The notes under the pieces are model-generated. The model had not been told where the DNA came from, searched no databases, and saw only the letters and a program-made list of their open reading frames with translations. Source: JAFECT01 sp036501825 (lineage in GTDB: Bacteria; Pseudomonadota; Alphaproteobacteria; Caulobacterales; Caulobacteraceae). Taken from it: a stretch of 64,000 bases of DNA. Made by a program: the position numbers and the translations under genes. This document shows, piece after piece, positions 56,958 to 64,000 of this stretch (position 1 is the stretch's first letter; each line of letters starts with the position of its first letter). The stretch is taken from assembly GCA_036501825.1 (NCBI GenBank), contig DASXZP010000039.1, forward strand, positions 1 through 64,000, in the 5' to 3' direction.

Positions 56958-58589
56958 TCAGGTCCCCGTCGGTGAGCGCATCTCGACCCAGTCCTTGTTC
57001 GGCGCGTGCGCGGAACCTGTGGTCAGGCGCAGCCAGCCGGTGACGGTGTATTGGGCGCCAGGCTTGCCCAGCACCTTCGGGTTGGCGTTGAGCACGCGAT
57101 CGCCCTTGGCATAGGCCCCGCTGGTCGGCATGGCGGACGCTTCGCCGATGTAGCGCTGGTCGCCGTGCGACGCGCCGCCGACGAACACGCCCTTCGGCAA
57201 CGCCAGTTCATCCGGTTGCGGCGCGGCGCGCGAAAAGGTCTGGGCGGTCTTGGGGCCGGTGCGCACCAGCACCGTCGAGCTGTCGAGATCGTTCCAATCC
57301 TCGCGCAGGTCGGCCCCCGCCCAGCGCAGGCGCCAGGTGTCGCCGGACACCGCGTTCTGCTGGCTTCGCGCAACGTCGCCGTTGACGCCGTCGCCGCCCA
57401 CCACGGCGACCACGCCGAGCTTGCCCTCCGCGGTGCGGCCCGTGCTGCCGAAACCGGTGCGCGCTTCGACATAGCCGCCCAGCCCGCCTTCGGAGCGGAT
57501 CGCCACCGACATGGGCGTGAAGCCCGAGCCCTGCAGCCCGCCTTCGACCATCGAGGGCGAGCGCACGTCCGACATGGGATCGCCCTCCTCGGAATAGACG
57601 CCGAGGAACAGCGCGCGCGTGTTCGGGTCCGTCGCCACATAGTCGCCGGCGATCAGATAGGGCGCGCCGGCGATCCAGTCGGGATAGCGCGCGTTCGCCG
57701 CCACCTTCTGCCAGACATGCGCATTCTTGCCCGGCGCAACCGCGCCGCATTGCTCCGACAGGCATTGCCAGCCGGCGCCGCCGGCGTTCACGTGCGTCAG
57801 CCCCTTGCCCGCGCTCTGGCAGAGTTCGCCCACGTGGGTGTTGCCCAGAAACGAGAGGTCCACGTCGCAACCGCCGCCGGTGTCGCTCATCGCCGTGCCC
57901 ACGATCAGGCCCGCGTTGGCGTCGGCGCCGCGCTGATAGAGGCCATAGCGGCCGACGCGGCTGATGAAGCCGTTGTAGATGCGAAACTCGTTGGCGTTGC
58001 CCACGTGGTCCGGATCGATGTGCACGCCGTCGCCGGCGAAGTCGCGCACCCTGACGTCGGTGAGTTTCGCCGTCACGCACATCCACACGCCGTGCGAGGT
58101 CTGGTCCGGCGGACCGCCGCCGCCGATCAGGGTGATGCCGATGAGTTCGGTCCCCTGGCCGCTGGTGGTCACAGGCGCCGGTTGGCAGTGGGAGCTCTTG
58201 GCGCCGTCGATGACGATGCCGCCGCTCGACGGCGGAAACCGCCAGATGGTGGAACCGCCCGCCGGCAGGCCGGAGCCTATGCCGCGCTCGATCACGGTGT
58301 GTTTTTGCGAGATTTCGTGCGCGAAGGCGTAGCAACCCGCTGGCCAGTCCACCTCGCCGTTACCGACGGTGTAGTCGCCGGTGTTGACCGCGACCGCCGT
58401 ATCCGCCTGCGCCTTGGCGGCGGTGACGTCATAGGTCGAGCGGCACTCGCGGATCGCCACCCATTCGGACTGGGGAATGTAGTGCAGGATCGAGGTGCGG
58501 GCGTCCGGCGCCGGCTGCGCCAAGGCCAGGCCAGGCGCGAGCAAGACGAACGCTGCCACGACACACGACCGGAGGCGGCGAAACGGCAT
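56958..58589 (-). CDS. Secreted protein with a predicted parallel beta-helix segment
   Basis: 543 residues from ATG 58589 (GGGAG upstream). Signal peptide (RSCVVAAFVLLAPGLALAQ). The middle shows pectate-lyase-like rungs: GEVDWPAGCYAFAHEI, GGIVIDGA, TELIGITLIGGGG, AKLTDVRVRDFAGDGVHIDPD, FISRVGRYGLYQRGADANAG. Similar 'WPAGxY' starts occur in phage tailspike and polysaccharide-lyase proteins. The C-terminal 200 residues (GVFVGGASHGDQRYIG, YTVTGWLRLTTGSAH) are unassigned. No catalytic residues can be named. Polysaccharide binding or cleavage is a guess. Confidence 0.6.
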   Translation of the reverse strand: MPFRRLRSCVVAAFVLLAPGLALAQPAPDARTSILHYIPQSEWVAIRECRSTYDVTAAKAQADTAVAVNTGDYTVGNGEVDWPAGCYAFAHEISQKHTVIERGIGSGLPAGGSTIWRFPPSSGGIVIDGAKSSHCQPAPVTTSGQGTELIGITLIGGGGPPDQTSHGVWMCVTAKLTDVRVRDFAGDGVHIDPDHVGNANEFRIYNGFISRVGRYGLYQRGADANAGLIVGTAMSDTGGGCDVDLSFLGNTHVGELCQSAGKGLTHVNAGGAGWQCLSEQCGAVAPGKNAHVWQKVAANARYPDWIAGAPYLIAGDYVATDPNTRALFLGVYSEEGDPMSDVRSPSMVEGGLQGSGFTPMSVAIRSEGGLGGYVEARTGFGSTGRTAEGKLGVVAVVGGDGVNGDVARSQQNAVSGDTWRLRWAGADLREDWNDLDSSTVLVRTGPKTAQTFSRAAPQPDELALPKGVFVGGASHGDQRYIGEASAMPTSGAYAKGDRVLNANPKVLGKPGAQYTVTGWLRLTTGSAHAPNKDWVEMRSPTGT

Positions 58590-58606
58590 GGCGAGGCTCC
58601 CGGTTT

Positions 58607-59122
58607 TCACAGGCGCGACTGTTCGATGAGGCGAACGGCGGCGTCGGCGGCCTTGATCCCGAGCGGTTCGAAACGCCGGCCGCGCAACGCGTTATAATTC
58701 ACCCAGAAGGCCTCGATGCTGTCGAGGAACGCCTTGCCCAGATCGTTAGGCGTCTGAATTTCTGCGTAGAGACGCGAAACGTGCGTTACCGCGAGCAGGC
58801 GGTCGTTGCGCACCGTCTCGCCGGCTTCGGTCTGGTTCGCCTCGAGCACGCCGATCAGGCGCACATCGACCACCAGGCCTGCGATCAGAGCCTCATCGCT
58901 CAGCACCATCACGTCGACCGCGTCGCCGTCACCCGCGCGGGTGGACGGTACGAAGCCGAAATCGAGCGGATAGATCATCCCCTCGGGCAGCAGATGCGAC
59001 AGGGCGAAGCCGAGGTCGCGGTCGTACTTGTACTTAGTGCGGTTTCCGCGTGGCGTCTCGATGACGGCCCGGCAGGCGCGCCGCGCGCGGTCGAGGCGGG
59101 GGTCGAGGGCCAGAAGGTCCAT
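58607..59122 (-). CDS. ppa: Inorganic pyrophosphatase, family I
   Basis: 171 residues. Family I signature DGDAVDVMVLSDEAL (three metal Asp), plus AVIETPRGNRTKYKYD, GMIYPLDFGFVPST and LIGVLEANQTEAGETVRNDRLLAV. Hydrolyses PPi in the cytoplasm. The sequence diverges from the usual alphaproteobacterial Ppa (EIPKGSK- becomes ETPRGNR-), so it may be a second copy. Confidence 0.88.
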   Translation of the reverse strand: MDLLALDPRLDRARRACRAVIETPRGNRTKYKYDRDLGFALSHLLPEGMIYPLDFGFVPSTRAGDGDAVDVMVLSDEALIAGLVVDVRLIGVLEANQTEAGETVRNDRLLAVTHVSRLYAEIQTPNDLGKAFLDSIEAFWVNYNALRGRRFEPLGIKAADAAVRLIEQSRL

Positions 59123-59190
59123 GCGCGTCTCGCTTTGGCGCCCCTAACCTAGCGGCTGAGGCCCGGGGGCGGAAGCCCGCGGCCGCCGCC

Positions 59191-59823
59191 CTAGCTTGGC
59201 TGCGCGGCCTTCGCCTGGCGTTCCTTGATGCGCGAGACGAACTCTTCGGTGGTGTTGGTCAACGGGAAGGCCTCTTCCGGAACCGGGACGCCGAGGAAGG
59301 CGCAGAGCGGCTCCCATCCGGATCCGGTCTCGTAGACCAGCAGGCGTTCAGGCGAGATCGTGCGCCTTACTTCTTCATTGTGGCGCTCGAAGAAGGCGAC
59401 CGCCTTGTCGCGATCGTGGCGCGCGTCGCCGAGTTGGTCGAACACCACGCTCTTCAGCATCTCACCGAACGGGTTCGGCCCCGGAGGCGCGTCGCGCGAC
59501 GCGAAGATGGTCGCCTGGGTCGAACGGAACCACGCGTCCGGATCGCGCACGGTCAGCACCACCTTGGCGTCGGGCCAGCGCTCGGCCTGTTCGCGATACC
59601 ACCGCGCCGAGGGCCAGTCGCAGGTCGAGTTGAAGCCTTTGAAAACTTCCGCCAGATCGCCGAGGTCGCCGTCGCCCGCGCGGCGCCAGAACGCGATGGC
59701 GGTCGGATTCTCGAACACCTCGTACATGTGATAGCAGGGGCCGAGCCCCAGGATGTCCATGGCGCGCTTGAACGATGCGGTTCCCGTGCGGCCAAGGCCG
59801 GCGCCGATCACTTTGATGGTCAT
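59191..59823 (-). CDS. Sulfotransferase-family protein
   Basis: 210 residues. P-loop VIGAGLGRTGTASFKRAM at the N terminus and TVRDPDAWFRSTQATI at the 3'-phosphate site, as in the short sulfotransferase family (often annotated as NAD-dependent epimerase-linked or PF17784). Acceptor unknown; cytoplasmic. Single gene; a second sulfotransferase, of the TPR type, occurs at 26385-27995. Confidence 0.82.
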   Translation of the reverse strand: MTIKVIGAGLGRTGTASFKRAMDILGLGPCYHMYEVFENPTAIAFWRRAGDGDLGDLAEVFKGFNSTCDWPSARWYREQAERWPDAKVVLTVRDPDAWFRSTQATIFASRDAPPGPNPFGEMLKSVVFDQLGDARHDRDKAVAFFERHNEEVRRTISPERLLVYETGSGWEPLCAFLGVPVPEEAFPLTNTTEEFVSRIKERQAKAAQPS

Positions 59824-59873
59824 GATGCTTCCCCTCGCGCGACGATCTTAGCGGGTCGCGGGAGCGCGGTCAC

Positions 59874-60323
59874 CTAACCGGCGGGTTCGACCGGCGGCTC
59901 GACGAGGTTCGGGTCGGCCAGGATCGGCGCGGGCTCACCCACGAAGGGCGTCTCGAACGGCGCGCGACGGGCGGCGCGGCGCAGGGCGGTGCGTTCGTCA
60001 GAGCCGAAACGCAGCATCTCGCGCACCCGCCAGGCCACGATGAGGATCAGGAACAGGGCGCCGAAGCAGAGCAGGCTCACAAATTCCGCCTCGCTCCCCT
60101 GTTCGGTGGCGGCGCGGTTGATGTGGTCGAGGCGCGCGTCGCCCGGATAGAAACGCTCCAGGTCGTGCATGGCCGAAGCGATGTGGCCCTGCTCGTGCAC
60201 GCCCATACCGTAGGAGGCGAAGACCGCGAGCACCCAGTAGGCCACCGCGAGGCCGACCAGGACGCGCTTGCGCGTGAGCAGCTCCTCCAGCGTCAAGACC
60301 CGGCCCTCCCCGTCCGTGGCCAT
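59874..60323 (-). CDS. Hypothetical membrane protein with two helices
   Basis: 149 residues. Helices at VLVGLAVAYWVLAVFASYGM and EFVSLLCFGALFLILIVAWRV, with a periplasmic loop between (HEQGHIASAMHDLERFYPGDARLDHINR). C-terminal Pro/Ala tail. No family recognised. Start ATG 60323 (shared frame upstream is short). Confidence 0.65.
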   Translation of the reverse strand: MATDGEGRVLTLEELLTRKRVLVGLAVAYWVLAVFASYGMGVHEQGHIASAMHDLERFYPGDARLDHINRAATEQGSEAEFVSLLCFGALFLILIVAWRVREMLRFGSDERTALRRAARRAPFETPFVGEPAPILADPNLVEPPVEPAG

Positions 60324-60476
60324 CCTAGCCGCAAAACGCGCAAGGGGCGCGCGGGCACAACGTCCAGGCGTGCGGCTCCGTTCATCTCCTCGCCCTTATT
60401 GGGTCCAGATCGCGCCCCATTGGGGCCTGAGCGCCACCGTACCCAGGCAGGGCCGCAATCGTCGGAGGAGGCGCGC

Positions 60477-61157
60477 ATGCGGACGACTGGCGCGAAGGCG
60501 ACACTTCTGGGTCTGGGGTTCGCGCTCCTGGCCCTTCCGGCCTTTGCGCAGGACGCATCGGCTCCGGCGGCGGCGGCGACTGTGGCGGCCGCCCCAGCCG
60601 ATTCCGCCCCGACACCGGCCGCCGACCCCGCCGCCCCGCCGGCCGCGGTGACGCCGCCCGCTGAAACATTCGCCAACGACAAGCCGGCCTTCTCGCTGGG
60701 CGATCTGACCACCTATGGGACCATGGGTCTGGGCGGTTCGGGCGGCGACGGTTCGGTCGCGCCAGGCGACACGGGCATCTTCAATGCCCAGGCCGGCGTG
60801 CGCTTCGGGCCCTATCTCGGTCTCGAGGGCGAGGTCGGAACCGGCATCCCGGGCGACAGCCGCTCGGGCAAGAAGCTCAGCCTCACCGACCGCTACGCCG
60901 CCTACATCGTAGGCTACCTGCCCTGGACCAAGCACTTCGACCTGTTCGCCAAACTCGGCCTCGGCCACAGCCGCTACAAGTACGAGGCGAACGGCGCGGC
61001 CATGTCGAGCGATCTGGACAGCGTGAACTGGGGCGTCGGCGCGCAGTATCTGTTCAACGACCACGACGGCGTGCGCACCGAGGTGCTGAAGGAGAACTAC
61101 CACGACTCCCGCGGCGAGCGGACGAGCCTGCTGTTCTCCTGGATCCACCGCTTCTGA
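60477..61157 (+). CDS. Outer-membrane beta-barrel protein (OmpA-like porin fold)
   Basis: 226 residues from ATG 60477 with GGAGGAGG upstream. Signal peptide (ATLLGLGFALLALPAFAQ) followed by a 50-residue Ala/Pro linker, then an eight-strand-type barrel: TTYGTMGLGGSGGD, FNAQAGVRFGPYLGLEGEVGTGI, DRYAAYIVGYLPWTKHFDLFAKLGLGHSRYKYEAN, SVNWGVGAQYLF, GVRTEVLKENYHD, ending LLFSWIHRF. Typical surface porin-like protein of unknown specificity. Confidence 0.82.
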   Translation: MRTTGAKATLLGLGFALLALPAFAQDASAPAAAATVAAAPADSAPTPAADPAAPPAAVTPPAETFANDKPAFSLGDLTTYGTMGLGGSGGDGSVAPGDTGIFNAQAGVRFGPYLGLEGEVGTGIPGDSRSGKKLSLTDRYAAYIVGYLPWTKHFDLFAKLGLGHSRYKYEANGAAMSSDLDSVNWGVGAQYLFNDHDGVRTEVLKENYHDSRGERTSLLFSWIHRF

Positions 61158-61706
61158 TCAGGCGGCGCGACCGCCCCTGGGTCTGTCGAACAGGATGACC
61201 GGCTCGCCGCGATAGCCGGTGCGCGCGTATTCGCGGTAGCCGAGCTTGTCCGCGAGTTTCAGCGACGCGGCGTTCTCCGGACCGATCAGACAGACGGTGC
61301 GCGCGTCGTCGAGCATCGCATCGGACCATTCCAGCATGGCGCGCGTCGCCTCGTAAGCGAGCCCCTTGCCGTGGGCCTCGGGGATCAGACCCCAGCCGAT
61401 TTCGGGCGCGCCTTCGAAGGGCGGCTGGAAGTCGCGCTTCAGGTCGTGAAATCCGCCCTCGCCGAGAAACCGGCCGGTGGCGCGCTCGGTGATCGCCCAG
61501 TAGCCGAAGCCGAGCAGCCGCCAGCTTCCGGCGTAGCGCAAAATCCGCGCCCAGACTTCTTCGCCGGTCGAGGGCCGGCCGGTGATGTAGCGGGTGACCG
61601 CCGGATCGCTCCACATGGCGACGCCGTCGGCGAAATCGCCGAGGCCGTGGGCGCGCAGGATCAGACGTTCGGTGGTCAGGACGGGCGCGTCGGTCGGCAA
61701 GGACAT
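61158..61706 (-). CDS. GNAT-family N-acetyltransferase (RimJ/RimL-like)
   Basis: 182 residues. TERLILRAHGLGDFADGVAMWSDP at the N terminus, then GYWAITERATGRFLGEGGF, the acetyl-CoA loop GWGLIPEAHGKGLAYEATRAML and CLIGPENAASLKLADKLGYREYART. Probably acetylates a protein N terminus or small amine; acceptor unknown. Stop abuts the beta-barrel gene stop with no gap (convergent). Confidence 0.88.
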   Translation of the reverse strand: MSLPTDAPVLTTERLILRAHGLGDFADGVAMWSDPAVTRYITGRPSTGEEVWARILRYAGSWRLLGFGYWAITERATGRFLGEGGFHDLKRDFQPPFEGAPEIGWGLIPEAHGKGLAYEATRAMLEWSDAMLDDARTVCLIGPENAASLKLADKLGYREYARTGYRGEPVILFDRPRGGRAA

Positions 61707-61739
61707 GTCGGCCCGGCGCTCAGACTCTGACGGGAGGGC

Positions 61740-62021
61740 TCAGCCCGGGTGGATACCCGTGACGGTGATGACGATAAGCCCGGTGGCGATCGCCAGGAAG
61801 AGCGCGCCGAAGAAACGGTTGATGGTCAGGAAACCGGCGCCGTTGATCATCTGCAGCTCGAGCTGAGCCCAGAATCCCCGGCGCCAGGCCAGGGTGCGGC
61901 GGCGCGAGTCGCGGAAGCGGCCGATGAAGAACAGCAGGCAGCTGCCCACGAGCGCAAAGATAGCGGCCGACGCACACATCATCGCCAGCGCGGGCACATC
62001 AATGTTCGACAGGTTCATCAT
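61740..62021 (-). CDS. Small hypothetical membrane protein
   Basis: 93 residues, two hydrophobic helices (ALAMMCASAAIFALVGSCLLFFIG and FGALFLAIATGLIVITVTGIHPG) with a basic loop between. Starts MMNLSNID; the first ATG also forms the stop overlap of a small ORF upstream. No family recognised. Confidence 0.6.
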   Translation of the reverse strand: MMNLSNIDVPALAMMCASAAIFALVGSCLLFFIGRFRDSRRRTLAWRRGFWAQLELQMINGAGFLTINRFFGALFLAIATGLIVITVTGIHPG

Positions 62022-62206
62022 GGGCCGCAGGAAATACCGTTCCTTGGTGAGTCACGCCATACCCAGTTGAGTCTACAGGGCAAAAATAGTCCTGCTGGCG
62101 CGAAGACACCGCCCGCCCAGCTGAACAAGAATACGTTAACCAACAAGAACTTGCGTCGCAGACCTATGACTTTCCGCGCGATGGGAAGATCACAGATTTC
62201 TGACAT
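62018..62206 (-). CDS. Possible small membrane ORF upstream of the 61740-62021 gene
   Basis: 62 residues (MSEICDLPIARKVIGLRRKF then a hydrophobic stretch LLVNVFLFSWAGGVFAPAGLFLP). It ends in an ATGA overlap with the next gene, and basic residues precede the hydrophobic segment, as in membrane proteins. Against it: base composition is lower in GC than the surrounding genes and there is no clear ribosome site. Could equally be an untranslated leader. Confidence 0.3.
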   Translation of the reverse strand: MSEICDLPIARKVIGLRRKFLLVNVFLFSWAGGVFAPAGLFLPCRLNWVWRDSPRNGISCGP

Positions 62207-62208
62207 CT

Positions 62209-62226
62209 ATACCTAACCATTGGTAT
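62209..62226. promoter_or_regulatory. GGTAT-type inverted repeat resembling the nag operator
   Basis: ATACC (62210-62214) and GGTAT (62222-62226), 7 bases apart, the right arm being part of ATTGGTAT, the same half-site as in the nag divergon operator. Lies upstream of the small membrane genes. A link to NagR is speculative. Confidence 0.25.
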
Positions 62227-62246
62227 GAAATCAGCCGATTTCAGCC

Positions 62247-62873
62247 CTATCGCCAGGCGTAATTGAAACTGAGGCTCACCCGCGCCGATCGTCCGCCGTG
62301 GGCGGGCACCTCGTGCCTCAGCCAGCTCTCCCACATCAACACCGTGCCCGGCGACGGCTTCAGGGTCACAAAGCTCTTCAGGTCCTGCGGCGCGTCGGCG
62401 GCGCGGGGCGGCGCGGCCATCATCTGCGGCAGCCGCGGGTCTTCGAGCCGCAGCCCGGCCGAGCCCTTCGGCGTCGCCACATAGACCGTGCCAGAGATGA
62501 CGCTGTGCGGGTGGATGTGGCCCGAGTGGGATGCGCCGGGATCCAGCACATTGACCCAGAGACTATCCAGCCGGAGCTTGCCCCGCGGGCCCAGGTCGAA
62601 GGCGGCCTCGCGGGCGAACGCCTTGGCGTGCCGGTCGAGCCGGCGCTTCAGATCCTCGAACACGGTCGCCCGCTGGGGCAGGTCGTCCAGGGACGCGTAG
62701 GAGGTATAGCCGCCATAGCCGTGCTCGCGGCACCAGGCCTGCCCCGCCCCATCCTCTTCGGCCAGCATGGCGCAGGCGTCGAAGAGTTCGCCGTTGAAGG
62801 CTTTGAAGTCGGCGTCCTCGGCCAGGGAGGCCTCGTAGACGCGGGTGGCGAAGAGCGAACGGACGTGAGCCAT
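62247..62873 (-). CDS. 2OG-Fe(II) oxygenase-like protein (TIGR02466 family)
   Basis: 208 residues. RSLFATRVYEASL at the N terminus, NVLDPGASHSGHIHPHSVISGTVYVATP with the first Fe ligands, and LMWESWLRHEVPAHGGRSARVSLSFNYAW with the second histidine and the 2-oxoglutarate Arg. This family is common beside TPR and sulfotransferase genes in Caulobacterales; the hydroxylated substrate is unknown. Confidence 0.88.
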   Translation of the reverse strand: MAHVRSLFATRVYEASLAEDADFKAFNGELFDACAMLAEEDGAGQAWCREHGYGGYTSYASLDDLPQRATVFEDLKRRLDRHAKAFAREAAFDLGPRGKLRLDSLWVNVLDPGASHSGHIHPHSVISGTVYVATPKGSAGLRLEDPRLPQMMAAPPRAADAPQDLKSFVTLKPSPGTVLMWESWLRHEVPAHGGRSARVSLSFNYAWR

Positions 62874-62958
62874 GTCCGCCGGTTAGCACCCTCCGGGCCT
62901 TGCCGCGACCGCCCTTTGACCGCAAGGTCCGGCCGGTTTCGACGGGGAACGCCAAAGC

Positions 62959-64000
62959 ATGCGCGGGTGGGGAAAGATCGCCCTGGGGGTCGTGGGCCTG
63001 ATCGCGGTCCTCGTCGCCGTCGTCGCCGTCCGCACCGCGACCTATGCGCCGCCCGCCAGCGCCGACCTCTCGCAGGTGAAGCTCGCTGCAGCGCCGCCCA
63101 TCGACCTGGACCGCGCGGCGCAACATCTGGGCGAAGCGGTGCGTATCCAGACCGTCTCGCACCAGGACCCCAGCCGGGACGATCCGGCGCAGTGGACGGC
63201 GCTGCACGACTGGCTCGACCGCACCTATCCCGCGGCGCACGCAGCGATGACGCGCGAGATCATGCTGCAGAACACCCTGCTCTATACCTGGAAGGGCTCG
63301 GACCCGTCGCTCGCGCCGATCATCCTGATGGCGCACCAGGACGTGGTGCCGGTGGACGACAAGACCATCGGCGAGTGGAAGCATCCCCCCTTCTCGGGCG
63401 AGATCGCCGACGGCGCGGTCTGGGGCCGCGGATCGATCGACGACAAGGGCTCCCTGATCGGACTGTTCGAAGCGATCGATGCGCTGGCGGCGCATGGGTT
63501 CAAGCCGAAGCGCACGGTGATGATCCTCTCCGGCCAGGACGAGGAGGTGCAGGGCAAAGGCGCCCAAGCCGCCGCGGCGCTGTTGCAACAGCGCGGGGTA
63601 AAGGCGCTGTTCGTGCTCGACGAAGGTTCGCTGGTGCTCACCGACAATCCGCTGACCGGCAAGCCGTCGATCCTGATCGGTGTAGCGGAGAAGGGCTATG
63701 TGACGCTGCGGGTGACGGCCACGGCGCCCGGCGGTCACTCGTCCATGCCGCCGCCGACCACGGCGGTGATCACCTTGTCGAAGGCGCTGGTCGCCATCGC
63801 CGGCCATCCGTTCCCGATGAAGTTCGAAGGCCCCGGCGCGGACATGCTGCGCTGGCTCGCCCCGCACGCGTCGCCGGCGGTGAAGATGGCGGTGGCCAAC
63901 GACTGGCTGTTTTCGCCGCTGCTGGTCAGCCAGGTCGCCAAGACCCCGCCCGGCGCGGCCATGCTGCACACCACCATCGCGCCGACCATGCTCTCGGGAT
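62959..64000 (+). CDS. M20-family metallopeptidase, PM20D1-like (cut by window edge)
   Basis: At least 347 residues; the gene runs off the right edge. N-terminal signal/anchor MRGWGKIALGVVGLIAVLVAVVAV. M20 metal motifs: PIILMAHQDVVPV (His), WGRGSIDDKGSLIG (bridging Asp), ILSGQDEEVQGKGA (Glu/Glu) and the dimerisation-domain segment TLRVTATAPGGHSSMPPPTTAVI. Such carboxypeptidases hydrolyse or form N-acyl amino acids or cleave peptides; here the protein is probably periplasmic. Confidence 0.9.
   Translation, partial: MRGWGKIALGVVGLIAVLVAVVAVRTATYAPPASADLSQVKLAAAPPIDLDRAAQHLGEAVRIQTVSHQDPSRDDPAQWTALHDWLDRTYPAAHAAMTREIMLQNTLLYTWKGSDPSLAPIILMAHQDVVPVDDKTIGEWKHPPFSGEIADGAVWGRGSIDDKGSLIGLFEAIDALAAHGFKPKRTVMILSGQDEEVQGKGAQAAAALLQQRGVKALFVLDEGSLVLTDNPLTGKPSILIGVAEKGYVTLRVTATAPGGHSSMPPPTTAVITLSKALVAIAGHPFPMKFEGPGADMLRWLAPHASPAVKMAVANDWLFSPLLVSQVAKTPPGAAMLHTTIAPTMLSG

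Noticed and set aside
1..64000. Search for tRNA, rRNA, CRISPR, insertion sequences or phage genes
   Set aside because: No cloverleaf with CCA-end context, spaced identical repeats, transposase or integrase motifs were seen; short structured RNAs could still be missed by eye.

Overview
High-GC (roughly 65-70%) bacterial chromosomal DNA, gene dense and mostly in short operons with ATGA/GTGA/TGATG stop-start overlaps. A TonB-dependent receptor plus PTS route for N-acetylglucosamine, a zwf-pgl-edd Entner-Doudoroff block, many small secreted proteins with Ala-rich signal peptides, Tat substrates and a TIGR02466-type 2OG-Fe(II) oxygenase all fit an alphaproteobacterium, most likely Caulobacterales (Caulobacter/Phenylobacterium-like). 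This is inferred from gene content, because no rRNA or other phylogenetic marker RNA is present. I saw no tRNA, rRNA, CRISPR array, insertion sequence or phage module.

Layout. 1-6.8 kb: end of a kdp potassium-uptake locus (kdpB end, an outer-membrane-like protein, kdpC, then kdpDE), with a CPA1 cation/proton antiporter on the opposite strand between kdpC and kdpD. 6.8-7.3 kb: two tandem hairpin-bearing repeats and a small ORF. 7.3-9.2 kb: arsenic operon arsR-arsI-aqpS-arsC (minus strand). 9.3-26.4 kb: an aminosugar/Entner-Doudoroff divergon. TonB receptor, GH20 hexosaminidase, EIIA-HPr-EI and EIICB run leftward; a GntR regulator, nagB-II, nagA, zwf, pgl and edd run rightward. A perfect inverted repeat lies in the shared promoter region. 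The products carry chitin fragments across the outer membrane, cleave them to GlcNAc, import it as GlcNAc-6P, convert it to fructose-6P, and (through phosphoglucose isomerase encoded elsewhere) feed the Entner-Doudoroff route.

26.4-37.8 kb: a TPR-sulfotransferase, an L,D-transpeptidase, two small related secreted proteins, a DJ-1/PfpI protein, a CorA transporter, GTP-type PEP carboxykinase, a MerR/methyltransferase pair, a YciI protein and a curlin-repeat amyloid-like protein. 38-45.8 kb: a complete compact histidine operon (yerC-like regulator, hisG, hisD, a hisC-like/hisB fusion, hisH, hisA, hisF, hisIE, hisC) in the enterobacterial gene order, with a recognisable promoter. 45.9-50.7 kb: an RcnB-like protein, a membrane protein, thrC, thrB and an aminotransferase. 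50.7-64 kb: an amino-acid permease, two internally duplicated DoxX-like membrane proteins, a Tat-exported metallo-beta-lactamase-fold protein, a Tat-exported tyrosinase, a secreted beta-helix-like protein, a pyrophosphatase and assorted small genes, ending in a truncated M20 peptidase.

The most unusual signals are: (i) HisB fused to a HisC-like domain that has lost its PLP lysine (Gly159), while an intact hisC closes the operon; (ii) a GlcNAc EIICB with a second IIB domain whose phospho-cysteine position is Arg; (iii) a repeat-built 22-codon ORF that bridges zwf and pgl through two four-base stop-start overlaps; (iv) a curlin-repeat protein without visible csg genes; (v) an L,D-transpeptidase whose frame extends to a CTG overlapping the upstream stop codon.
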